A stretch of DNA of 64,000 bases from Urophycis tenuis (taxonomy: Eukaryota; Chordata; Actinopteri; Gadiformes; Phycidae), in contig JAXIVH010000001.1 in the NCBI GenBank assembly GCA_036785325.1, positions 616,001 through 680,000 of the forward strand, in the 5' to 3' direction. The notes under the pieces are model-generated. The model did not search any database and was not told the origin of the DNA. It was given only the letters and a program-made list of their open reading frames with translations. The position numbers were made by a program, and so were the translations under genes. This document shows, piece by piece, positions 34,403 through 45,203 of this stretch (its first letter is position 1; each line of letters starts with the position of its first letter).

Positions 34403-35600
34403 ACTATAAAGAGATTTACAGCATGGTCTTTGCTACCTATGAGATAATTGGTAGTTTTAAGCTATGTGTTTAAACAAATTTGAGAAGGGTTCTAACAGTC
34501 AAGTTGAGGATAGTTTGCAGCCCACAAGTTTAACTAATGAGGCCTCTGATTAAGCACTTTGAGCAGCTGTTAACGGATGGATTTAGATTGTCAGGGTGGC
34601 AGTTCCATCAGGCATTGTTGCTGAGTAGTTACCTTTACTTTGAATCAGTCATGTCATGTAAATGTGTCATAAAAATGTGTTACACCATGAGCACACATAT
34701 CTGAGCAGTGCTATGGAGAAGGCTCTGTCAGTTTTTGGATGTACAACAACCTGTCAACATGTCTGTATCGATCTGAAGGGCTAGGGATTGATGAAATAAG
34801 GCTGATTGTTCACAGTGAAGTGCTTTGTTTTTTAAGTGCCATTGGTCCTGTTGAAAAGATCCTGATCTGTAGTTGGATAAGTGTCCATAGCGGGTTGAAA
34901 TGACAGAATTACTAACTATTTGCATTACCAATATATAATGTTGGAAACATTAAAATGCACCATGAAGACCAATGGTCAGTGTAGAATGCTTACATGTTTA
35001 CCGTTATCACCGCTGTATCACTGGCCCAACAGTCTTTCCGACATGTGTGTATCTGTAACTCAATGCTCTGTCTGTACTGCACAACACATTAAAAAACTAC
35101 ATGCAAATCACTGAAGACACTAACACTGCATGACACTGGTTAAAAAAAACACAGAAACCACCACGACGCAAACTGCATTACATGGCTTGCAGTGCTCCAG
35201 CCACTCTACCAGTAGGTTAGGGTTCAGAGCATGTCATCACATAGTGCCACACAAACCTGTGGGAGAACTTGTGTTGAGGAGCACAGCAGCATCTGCATGT
35301 TGCAATTACTCAATGCTACTAGCGTGTATATTCATCATTACTTTGAAAAAAAAGGATGGATGAAATGAATGTGCATTAATAATATATATGACGAACAAAC
35401 ATGTGTTAATAGTTTTCTTCACATTAATCTTATTACTGAAGTTGCATATGCTTTTAAATCCTTCTAGCAGCAAATATGTAATGTCTGATAATCATGTTAT
35501 CCTTATTAATTTTAAAAAATAAATGTTTCAAGGCAGACCATTTAGAAGTGAAAGCAAAAGTAAAATATCTAAAACGACAAGAGTACATTGAGTTGCGCAC
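33309..35600. other. PPP2R2C 3' UTR and downstream DNA without a further gene
   Basis: It begins with the probable 3' UTR of the B55 gene and includes a (CA)n run at about 33,454-33,486 and a long (AT)n run at about 34,344-34,398. No second gene is seen. Several AATAAA-like sites exist, and I cannot say which ends the transcript. Confidence 0.5.
34344..34398. repeat. (AT)n microsatellite
   Basis: A dinucleotide run of about 27 units. Confidence 0.95.
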
Positions 35601-36370
35601 TGTCACGGTCTGCCTGCCCCGCCTCCTCCTCACCTGCTTACCACTCACCCAGCGGCATCATATCACCAATCAGTGAGTCTTACCACTCACCCAGCGGCAT
35701 CATATCACCAATCAGTGAGTCTTACCACTCACCCAGCGGCATCATATCACCAATCAGTGAGTCTTACCACTCACCCAGCGGCATCATATCACCAATCAGT
35801 GAGTCTTACCACTCACCCAGCGGCATCATATCACCAATCAGTGAGTCTATCAATCAGTCCCTCTCAAATCTGCCTCGCCCTTCCTGGTCTCCGTCTGCCT
35901 GTCCCGATTATCCGGCCCGTCCCCGATCACGAATCTCACGAATCCCTTGCAGATCTCTCCCTTACCCGGCTCCATAAACTGAACCTTGTGTTACGAAAAT
36001 AAAGATCGTTCCATATCACGCTTCTCTGGTTTTGTGCTGCAATTGGGTCCTACCGTGACCTGTTACAGTACAATCTGGTCCAAACCACCACAGTTGGGTT
36101 GGCTGGATAGGATATAGCAAGCTCTCCAGCACCACTAAGCCATGCTTGCTATCTCCCATGCAGAGGTCTGCCAGACGATTGCAAATCAATCCTTGGTTGC
36201 GCTGACCACCCAGGTGGAGCATCTGACCACAGCTCTCACCCGAGCCACACTGGTGGCACTCTTTCCAGCCATGGCACTCCCAGCCCCCACTTCCTGTCCT
36301 CCAAAGTTGCTATGGGAGCCCTGGTTGGCAATCCTGAAGCGGTACGCAGGAGACCCGGAGGGCTTGGCCC
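35601..36370 (+). mobile_element. gypsy-type 5' LTR plus start of gag, truncated
   Basis: The LTR starts TGTCACGGTCTGCC at 35601, has AATAAAGATCG near its end (about 35,999) and finishes around TACCGTGACC at 36,051-36,060. A short leader and a gag-like frame follow from the ATG at 36,142 (ALTTQVEHLTTAL, LKRYAGDPEG), typical of fish gypsy gag. The homology stops at about 36,370, where an antisense LINE begins. The LTR contains the 42-bp repeat. No 3' LTR was found, so a target duplication cannot be tested. Confidence 0.7.
35657..35850 (+). repeat. 42-bp tandem repeat inside an LTR, about 4.6 copies
   Basis: Nearly identical units TCTTACCACTCACCCAGCGG + CATCATATCACCAATCAGTGAG. Forty-two is a multiple of 3, so the frame SESYHSPSGIISPI repeats without stops. 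Confidence 0.95.
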
Positions 36371-36660
36371 ATACTGTATATCACAAATTGCTTCCTCCTG
36401 CAGTGTTGACTGTAGAGGTCCTGGATGGTTGGCAGCTCAGTCCTGGTGATGCGCTGGGCCGTCCTCACCACCCTCTGCAGAGTCTTGCGGTCGAGGGCGG
36501 TGTAGCTGCCGTACCAGGCCTTTATGCTGCCAGCCAGGATACCATCATTGGTACCCCTGCAGAAATTGGTGAGTATCCAGGAGTCCAGACCGAACCTCCT
36601 CAGTCGCCGGAGGAAGAAGAGCCGCTGTCTCACTGCCTTCATGACCACACCTGTGTGGTG
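36370..36660 (-). mobile_element. Rex1/CR1-like LINE fragment joined to gag
   Basis: The minus strand encodes the C-terminal part of a LINE polymerase: RLFFLRRLRRFGLDSW, ILAGSIKAWYGSYTALDRKT and LQRVVRTAQRITRTELP. These blocks lie at about 36,630-36,420. Both ends are truncated. Confidence 0.85.
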
Positions 36661-36690
36661 AGACTGTTGTGGGCCCTGGATGGTTTATGA

Positions 36691-39400
36691 TGCTGCTTGA
36701 TTCATGTTTACTTTTAATATGGGGGTGTGCTTCGTGGACTATTCGGCACAATGGGGTCAAGGTTTTTAGTGGGAAATGAGAATGTGATGTTGGAAAGACT
36801 TGGACTGCCTATGCGTGCAGGTGTCTGCGCCACTGTGCTTGTGTGTGTTTGTTTTCCTGATGGCTGGGTGCTGGGCGGCAAGACCCGGCTGATGGAGACG
36901 AGCCACAGCTGTTTCTAATGGGTGGGAACAGGGCCGGCCCTAGGCATAAACGAACTAAGCTGCCGCTTGGGGCCCCCTGGCCACCAGCCCCCCCCCACCA
37001 AAAAAAAAATAAACATTTTTTTTTGTTTTCAGGAATCATTGTCATTGTTGAACCCTTGTTGTTATTATTCTTCAGTATTCAGTTTTGTCATTATTTTAGC
37101 AAATAATTTATTTAATATTTTTAGAGACTGTTTTAAGAAGTTGAAAACTAAAGTTAGAAGTTTTAAAAACATAAGTGGAATACTGAGGCACTTTTATTAT
37201 CTAAGTATCTATTTATTTTTGTATTTGATTTAAATAAGACATTTTATTTTTGATTACATTATTTACATTTATATTGTCTATTTTGGTTTTATTTTGTCAT
37301 TGAAGATTGCACATTGAATGCCCATTTGCAGATCTGTTCCAAGTTTAAACAAAAAAAACAAGTCATTAAGCTGGTTTACTTAAAACAAATGCAATGCCTG
37401 CTGTTGTATTTTGTTATTTTTCAATCCAAGTTCAGCAAACCACACAGAGTTTCACTTCAGATATGAGAGTTAAAAATAAATGTGTGATTTCAGTACCCTC
37501 TAAGGTTAAAAAGACACTGGTTTGGGGTAAATAACTACTATATTAATACAAGGGTGGATTACTCTCTTAATGGGGCCCCAGATCAAATACAGAATGTGTC
37601 ATGTCCTAATAGGGCTCCTTATTCATACAAAATGGGATATGGGTTGATGTCTGAATGGGGCCCCTCAGGTAAATATCCCAGGATATGTGATGTGATATAT
37701 CTGAAAGCCCTCTAAATCATGAAATTCAGCTTATGACACAATGTCTGTGTCGAACCCTGAATGTATGTGTGACCGGCTGAATCTGCGTTGTGTAGTTTCT
37801 TTTAAATGATAGACGTGACCCAGGATCTCAATCTGGACTCGGAAACTCCGACGTCCATTTATTAATTGCCGCTGAAGATCAAAATATAACAATAGCTCCT
37901 TTAGTAACGTGCCCTTTACACAATCCTCCAACTCCTACGACACACACAGAGGGGGGGGGGGGGGAAGTACTAGCATGATTACACGAGATCACGAGGTCAG
38001 GTGCGAGCTAGCATGTTGTAATATAATATAAAGTTCTTCACCACACTAATCTATGCATTAATATTTACATTATACTTCCATTAAACAATGTACAGTCAAA
38101 ATAATTTATATAAAGAATGGTAAACTATAAGATGGTTAAGGATTTGATCACAAAATGGGGAGAAATAAATGCACACACCTCTTCCCTAGGGAATCATTAC
38201 AAAAGGGCAGAGGGCAGGGGGGATGGTAAACTCATGGGGTTCTCAGAAATGTGGGCGGGAGTACAGAAGGAGGTGGAGCTAAATCAGAGAACAAAATCAA
38301 ATAAAAAGGGCACATAAGGCTGCTGCAAAGCTAAACTTCAGGTGATAAAACTGTTGTGTAATTATAATTAAGGGGATATTACACCCTGTTACATATGTAA
38401 TCAATTATGGACTTAACTTTGAATCCAAAATATAGGCCAGGCCTTTAAAGTAGGCTTATGGTTTGGGGGCAGCTAAACCCAGTGCTGTATCTGTTCGCCT
38501 GTACAGGCCCTGCAGGTCAGGTTATAGGCTATGAATCTGAACAAATTAAGGTATTGCCCATCTCTGTGTGAGTGGGCTGCCGATTAATGAAACGTGGAGG
38601 CTCATACTGTGCCTGTCTGTTGCCAGCTACCGCGATCGACCACTTCCTGGAATCCCAAGAGTGACGTCAGCCCTACAGTGGAACTCCGGGCCGTCCCCAT
38701 GCCAACGCCCCGCCTGCCGTCAAAGTAAAAGTCCTGGCTGCTGGGGCTTGACTAACTTCCTGGCCAGTCGTGAGTCAACTCAGGACACCACAACCAATGA
38801 ACTTTCGGCCAGTGTTGCGGTGACAATTGACTGATTCCACCGTGCCTTGCTGTCGTTTGTTTTCTTTATTTTTTTCTCGGTCGGGAGGGACCCCGTCCGA
38901 GCGGACAATTTATCTTTCCGTTTGTTTTCTTGTAGGTTATAATTTGTGTAACTCGCCAAAGTGCTAGACTTGGGGCTGGGCCTTAGGCAGGCAGTAAGGT
39001 TTTTGTGGTTCATAACTCACGCGTGCAACTAGTGTGCTGGTTTGTGTGAACGTGTTTTTGTGTGTGTTGCCCAGGCACAAATCTACAGCGGGTTTGCGGT
39101 GAATGAATTTTTATACATTTTGCTGTGCCTTCAACCGTGTGTGTATTCACTCCAATTTAGACCCTGACTGTGCTGTGTGGTCACCATCGGCTCTAGGCCT
39201 CCTGGCAAGTGCAATTGGTAGAGTTATTTTAGTGGATGAATTGAAATAAAATATCTTATCCTTTTTAATTGACGCCTGCTGTCTCCGTGTTGTGGTGTGT
39301 CCTGGGATCTCCTGCATTAGTTGGGTTTGTCTCTAAGACTGGGCGTCAAGACCAGGGCAGATCCTCGCTGATGTTAACCCTGAGGAATCTCAAGTGGCTG
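36691..39400. other. stretch without a recognised gene; scattered repeat debris
   Basis: Contains GGGCCGGCCCTAGGC (about 36,931) and GGGGCCCC-type phrases (about 36,970 and 37,572), which look like debris of one dispersed repeat. It also has a G run at about 37,951-37,964. The region 37,730-38,400 starts and ends with LTR-like phrases (TGACACAATGTC, CCTGTTACA), but I could not pair them. I see no coding exon. Confidence 0.4.
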
Positions 39401-39402
39401 CC

Positions 39403-39421
39403 CCCCCCCCCCCCCCCCCCG
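39403..39421. repeat. poly-C run
   Basis: About 19 C residues directly before the 34-bp minisatellite. Confidence 0.9.
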
Positions 39422-39427
39422 ATGTGG

Positions 39428-40010
39428 ACGGATGTCTCTCCCCACAGCCTCCTGTAGTAGACAGGATGTGTCTCCCCACAGCCTCCTGTAGTAGACAGGA
39501 TGTGTCTCCCCACAGCCTCCTGTAGTAGACAGGATGTGTCTCCCCACAGCCTCCTGTAGTAGACAGGATGTGTCTCCCCACAGCCTCCTGTAGTAGACAG
39601 GATGTGTCTCCCCACAGCCTCCTGTAGTAGACAGGATGTGTCTCCCCACAGCCTCCTGTAGTAGATAGGATGTGTCTCCCCACAGCCTCCTGTAGTAGAC
39701 AGGATGTGTCTCCCCACAGCCTCCTGTAGTAGACAGGATGTGTCTCCCCACATCCTCCTGTAGTAGACAGGATGTGTCTCCCCACATCCTCCTGTAGTAG
39801 ACAGGATGTGTCTCCCCACAGCCTCCTGTAGTAGACAGGATGTGTCTCCCCACATCCTCCTGTAGTAGACAGGATGTGTCTCCCCACAGCCTCCTGTAGT
39901 AGACAGGATGTGTCTCCCCACAGCCTCCTGTAGTAGACAGGATGTGTCTCCCCACATCCTCCTGTAGTAGACAGGATGTGTCTCCCCACAGCCTCCTGTA
40001 GTAGACAGGC
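39428..40010 (-). repeat. 34-bp minisatellite, about 17 copies, open in three frames
   Basis: The unit (plus strand) is TGTCTCCCCACAGCCTCCTG + TAGTAGACAGGATG. A G/T difference in CACA(G/T)CC marks some copies. Because 34 leaves remainder 1 on division by 3, three copies cycle through all frames. The unit has no stop on the minus strand in any frame, so all three minus frames stay open for 200 or more codons with the same 34-residue period. This is a property of the repeat, and no splice or family evidence supports a protein. Confidence 0.95.
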
Positions 40011-40140
40011 AGAAAGATGTTTATTGCCAAGTAGGTTTGCACCTACGAGGAATTTGTCTTGGTGGTTTGTGCGCGACAGTAAACAAACAATAACAAACGA
40101 CAATCAACACCATGGCAGGGCCTAGTATTGTTGTGTATTG
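40011..40140 (-). mobile_element. LINE 3'-end fragment abutting the minisatellite
   Basis: On the minus strand CAAATTCCTCGTAGGTGCAA + ACCTACTTGGCAATAAACAT matches the common 3' end of fish Rex1/L2-like LINEs (CCTTGTATGTGCAAACATAC-TTGGCAATAAA). Its tail points into the minisatellite. Confidence 0.65.
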
Positions 40141-41070
40141 TAATTACAAATCAAGCCATTTTCCCCTCCACATGCAAAGTAATATTAACGTTAAAGATAA
40201 ATAGGTTGACATGACGAGTAATAATAATAGCCTAAACGTGTAGTGAAAAGCATTGCGAGTGTGTTGCTGCATGAGGTATGGGGGGGGGCCTTTTAAGGCA
40301 GTGTTGATCATTTCAATTGTTGCCAGACAATGCCACCCTAAAGGCCCTTCCACACCAAGGCGGATTTTATGCGATTTTCCGAGCGAATTTCCGCACAGAA
40401 TTTCACTGATTAACAAACACATGTGTTTTAATGAAGCTGTGCACACCAAAAGGCAAAATCCGCTGAGTGGAAAAAAATATCGGACCAGTCTGTTTTGAAG
40501 CGGAATTTCGCTTGCGGAAAAATGTGCCTTACCAATCAAAATATGATTTGATTGTGTTCTATTTTCGGCAGGGGGTGCGGATGGGGGTGCAGATGTTGTT
40601 GTGAGTCTTCCGGGTCCACTAACTGCTATACTTACTAAACCTAACCTAAATACCGTGAAAACCCATCACCAAATTACCACCTGCTCTCGATAAGGAATAT
40701 GAACTAAAGATAACAAAGAACATTCTCATACAGGGAACGTGCTTCTGCAGCACAGTCACTAACTCAAGCAAAAGCAAAGAACAAAGGCCGTGACGTGTCA
40801 GCGAGGCACCACGAAAGTGCCGTCTGTCTGCCGACGGGAGCGGATGGGAAGTGGGAGCGAGAGAGAGAGCTCTCAGACGTCAAACGGGGTGTCTTTATAG
40901 AAGTCGCCCCACCCACAATCAGCAAGCATCTAGCGGGACGCAGCATGGCCTGTAGGGGGGGACAGAAGGAAACAGCAGGAGTAGTCGTAGCAAAAATAAC
41001 GCAGCAGCACAAACACTGTTCACTTGCCCTTAATAGCGTAACAAAGACAATGAGCATGAAAAGGAAGCAA
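40141..41070. other. stretch without a recognised gene
   Basis: A block at about 40,340-40,520 (CCTTCCACACCAAGGCGG...) looks like a terminal piece of a dispersed DNA element. A block at about 40,780-40,960 has a TATAAAG on the minus strand and could be an LTR relic. Neither could be paired with its other end. Confidence 0.35.
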
Positions 41071-41074
41071 TGCT

Positions 41075-42032
41075 GGAGCCCTTCAACTTCACGTTTTACT
41101 GCACTGAGGACATGTGGAAATTCTATCATTTCTATAATTTCTCCATCTGGCGCTGCCTCAGGCGGCAGCCTGTAGCTGCAGCTCCCCTCGTGTTTTCGTA
41201 TCTTTTGTTTATTTGTTGTTTTCAGTTTTTGCATTTGTTTTTAAGTATTCAACATCCGCATCTAAACGTCTGAGACAATGGTTGGACTAAGTCTTGTTAC
41301 TTTTCTCCGCATGAAGTGAACTGTGCCGGTAGTAGCGGGGGCATTGTTTACACGCGCGATCAGCTGGTTGCGCTGCGTAAGCATGTGCTGCTGCCCGGAG
41401 ACAGACCTGCGGTCCCGCAGGAATTACGGAGGAAACGCCGGGGCTGCAGGGCTGGAACCAAATGGAGGGAGAGAAGAAGACACAAACCAGCATTCCCAGC
41501 GATTATAATGGGGAACGTGAGGTCTTTGGGGAATAAGATGGACGAACTTTCAGCGCTGGTGAAGACCCAAAGAGAATACCGCGAGTGTAGCTTATTCTGC
41601 TTCAGTGAAACCTGGCTGCACTCTCACATCCCGGACAGCAGCGTTGAGGTTCCCGGTTACAGTTTCATACGTGGAGACAGAGACTGTTCCAAAAGTCAGA
41701 AGAAGAAGGGTGGCGGGCTTGCACTTTATGTGAGTGAGAGGTGGTGCAATCCCGGACATGTAAGCGTGAAGGAACGTCTCTGTACCCCGGACATTGAACT
41801 GCTGGCTGTGGGAATGCGTCCGTACTATTTGCCGAGGGAGTTTACGTCCGCCATTACTATCGCTGTCTACATCCCCCCGTCAGCTGATCCAGCGGTGGCT
41901 TGTGAAGTCACCAGCTCCGCCACCGCTAAACTACAGACTGAACACCCGGACGCTTTCATGGTCATTACAGGTGATTTTAATCATGCCTCACTGAACAATA
42001 TTTTAAATGACTTCCATCAATATGTTGACTGA
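41075..42032 (+). mobile_element. 5' part of a Rex1/CR1-like LINE: 5' UTR and endonuclease
   Basis: After a probable 5' UTR, an open frame (41316-42032, 238 codons) encodes an apurinic-like endonuclease domain. It includes IIMGNVRSLGNKMDEL, CFSETWLHSHIPDSS (with the catalytic Glu), KKGGGLALYVSERW, ITIAVYIPPSADP and MVITGDFNHASLNN. It breaks off at FHQYVD, where a minus-strand LINE begins with its own 3' tail. The polymerase half is absent here. Confidence 0.88.
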
Positions 42033-43870
42033 ATTGAATTGAATTGAATTTATTAGGGTAACCCCATTGAGATGGACCATCTCGTTTTCAAGGGGGACCC
42101 TGGTCAGATAAATACAAAAAACACATAACAACAATACATAACAATATAGACATACATAAACAAACATAATACAAACTTCTTGCTCACACATTCCCGCACA
42201 CAACTCCTACCCACATAACTCTAACATACAGAATTACATTTAGAATAGCCAAAATAAATAAATACAATAAATTAGAAACAGGAGCAGTTTGTTTTGAGAT
42301 GTGAGTGTACAGATGTCATGAAAAAATGAAAAAAAGTAATAGAACGCAATGAAGGAGGGAGGTCATTCCAGTCTGATGGAGCTTTATATTTAAATGACCT
42401 TTTACCAACCTCCTTCAAAACTCTAGGAACAAAGAAAAAAGGGGAGTTCATATGTCTAAGAGAATATGATGAGTTATAAGGGATCATTAGTTCTTTTAAA
42501 TATGGAGGACAATGAAAATAAACACATTTAAAAAGGAAGTGAAGCCAGTGAGTGTCGCCTAGATTTGGGTTGTAGCCAATTGAGGGAGTCAAACATAAAA
42601 CAATGATGTGTTCTGAAAGGGCATCTCAAAATAAATCTACATAGTGAGTTAAATAATACAGTCAGGGGTTTGAGATGATAATCTGAAGTGTTTTGATATA
42701 TAATGTCTGCATAATCAACAAGTGGTAGGATCAGTTGTGAGATTAACCTTTTTCTAACATGGAATGTAAAACAATTAATAGAGCGATAAAGTGAGGCCAG
42801 ACAACCATATGCTTTTTTAACAGTATAATCAATGTGGTGTTTAAAAGTGAATTCAGGATCAATCCAAAGTCCCAGATATTTAAATTTGTCAACTTTATCA
42901 ACAGGCGAACCATCAGAAAAATAAATATGAAAATCACCTAAATGAGATTTGAGGTAACGTGTACTAAAAATTATACTGCATGATTTATTTTTGTTCAATA
43001 TAAGTTTGTTCTTACAAAACCAGTCTTGAACTACAAGTATATCAAAATCCAACTGTAGAGAGTTCTGTTTTTGTGGGGTGTCAGAGTTTGAGGTGTATAT
43101 GACAGTGTCATATGCATATAAATGAGTATGACAATTTGTACAGATACTTGACAAATCATTGATAAAAATAGAGAAAAGAAGAGGACCCAATGTGGACCCT
43201 TGAGGTACACCCTTATCAATGATCAAAAAATCAGATTGATGACCTTGAAAAACAACACATTGACGACGATCATGAAGATAAGCATTAAACCAAAGTAAAG
43301 CATTTCGATCAAGACCAATAGCAAAAAGATTATCAAGAAGTAGATAGTGGTCGACAAGATCGAAGGCTTTAGATAAGTCAATGAAGATTGCACCAGTATA
43401 TTGACCTTTGTCGAAGGAAGTGAACACATCATTAGTAAATTTCAACAAAGCTGTGGTGGTGGAAAAATTAAGCCTGAAGCCAGACTGAAAAGGTGATAGA
43501 ATATTAAAAAAAATTCAAATATTGGGAAAGTTGATGAAAAATAATTTTCTCAAAAATGTTTGCAATTGTACAAATAATAGAGATGGGACGATAATTATTT
43601 GCATCAGATGGATCACCTCCTTTGAAAAGGGGGGTAACTTTAGCACATTTCCAAATCTTGGGAATGGAACAGGTAGACAAAGACAAGTTAAACAGGTCAG
43701 CAAGAGGATACATCAAGACATGAGCAGCAAGTTTGATAAATTTAACTTCAAGACCATCAGGACCAGCACTAGTATTAACTTTTAGTTGCCGTAAAGCAAG
43801 AAAAATGTCATTGGGCAAGACTCTTTTGAAGGAAAATTAGTGCTCTGAGGTGGAACTATAAGAGGGGCTG
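42033..43870 (-). mobile_element. LINE, minus strand, reverse transcriptase and 3' tail
   Basis: On the minus strand: LKVNTSAGPDGLEVKFIKLA (about 43,790), NNYRPISIICTIANIFEKII (about 43,590), FIDLSKAFDLVDH (about 43,385), GVPQGSTLGPLLFSIFINDL (about 43,215), FKYLGLWIDPEFTFKHH (about 42,885) and FKYKAPSDWNDLPPSLR (about 42,385). The 3' end has a pentanucleotide tail, GAATT repeats on the plus strand at 42,032-42,051. The catalytic box reads YAYD instead of YADD at about 43,110, and a frame change splits the ORF near 43,450-43,505. The element is 5'-truncated at about 43,870. Confidence 0.9.
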
Positions 43871-43904
43871 GCAGTCCAATAGGAGTCGAACTGATAGGAA
43901 TTAC

Positions 43905-43958
43905 ATCTCAATGCATTACGCATCTCAATGCGTATCACTCATGACACGCATTGAGATG
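43905..43958. repeat. inverted and direct repeats CATCTCAATGCGT
   Basis: CATCTCAATGCGT at 43921-43933 and its exact complement at 43946-43958 are separated by 12 nt. A further direct copy, CATCTCAATGCATTACG, starts at 43,905. It lies just upstream of the L1-like element. Confidence 0.85.
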
Positions 43959-45195
43959 TCTGGCAGCAAATTCAAGATGGCGACTGTGTGAGACTGTGAG
44001 ATCTTGTACCAGCCGACCCGACATGCTGCAAAACTAAACAAAATCACTACCAATTCACCAACGAAAACTGGACTCGTGAAACATCAAGACATGTGTTTAT
44101 TTTCGTTTGCGGAAGAATCCATTGAAGATCTGGAACATTACTTCGACACGATTTACAACACGATGTCATCTCGGCGTGAAAGCAAGCGTGGAAGAGCGCA
44201 ACTGAGCTCGAACGAACAAGATGACACGAGCATCTCAGAAGACCTGCTCCGCATAAGAGAATCAATAAACACCATGGAAAAACAACTTAAAAAGCTAGAC
44301 CTGCTAATGAAACTGTCAGACGACGTTGAGGACTTAAAATAAGCCATGGACTTCAACAACTCGCTAATCGAAGTCCTCAAACAAGATAACGCCTCACTCA
44401 GGATCGAAGTAAATAGCCTCAAAGAACTGACAACTGAACTCCAACAAAAGAACGACAAAATGTCAAATGATATTCTCGAAATGCAATCCAGGAGCATGAG
44501 AGATAACATAATAATACACGGACTACCAGAGACAAACAAATAAACTTACCAATCAACAGAGCAACTGGTGAAATCCTTTCTGAAAGAAAACCTCAAGATG
44601 GATGAGCGTGAAGTTGAAGTTATCCACTTCTCCAGAGCTCACCGGATTGGACATGCCGACACAACCAGGCAAAAAAGTCGCCCCATCGTTGCAATAGTCC
44701 TCGACACAAAGATGAAAATGTCCATCATGATGAGAGGAAAGGAGCTGCGCAACACCAACTTCTCCATCAGTGACCAATATCCACCGGAGATCCTGAGGAG
44801 ACGCAGGCTGCTTCACCCCATCATGTCAGAGGCCCGGAAAAATGGCAAAAACGCCCGTCTTGTCATTGACAAACTTTACATCGACGGGAAGATGTACAGC
44901 AACTCTGAAGTCACTTACTGGCTTGGTGGAGGAGAAGTAATCGCGAGCTGGTAAACTTCAACCTGGCGCCGCTTGCTCATGTAAACAATCGCACAAATCA
45001 AACGTCATCAGAGCGACGGGTCACCATGGATACTTGTAAACGAATCCGGGCTGCACTGTGAAAAGAAACTCCAGATTCGTCACGGTGATGTAGTCCACGG
45101 TTTTTCTTTTCTTCAATTGATTTTCTTCTTAATTTCCTTTTTTTTCCCTTTTTCTCTTCACTCCAATCTAGTTGACTTCAAATTAGGCAGCTAGG

Positions 45196-45203
45196 GTATG
45201 GCT
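45196..45203. repeat. target-site duplication GTATGGCT (left)
   Basis: An exact 8-bp copy is at 46322-46329, directly after the hAT element. Confidence 0.95.

Noticed and set aside
37730..38400. Second solo LTR
   Set aside because: LTR-like phrases at the two ends could not be paired as termini and no duplication was found.
39428..40010. CRISPR-like array of direct repeats
   Set aside because: Units are contiguous with no unique spacers, and the genome is eukaryotic. It is a minisatellite.
39346..40103. Three long minus-strand open frames as genes
   Set aside because: They are the same 34-bp repeat read in three frames. There is no family motif, and the N-terminal part of the longest is LINE tail sequence.
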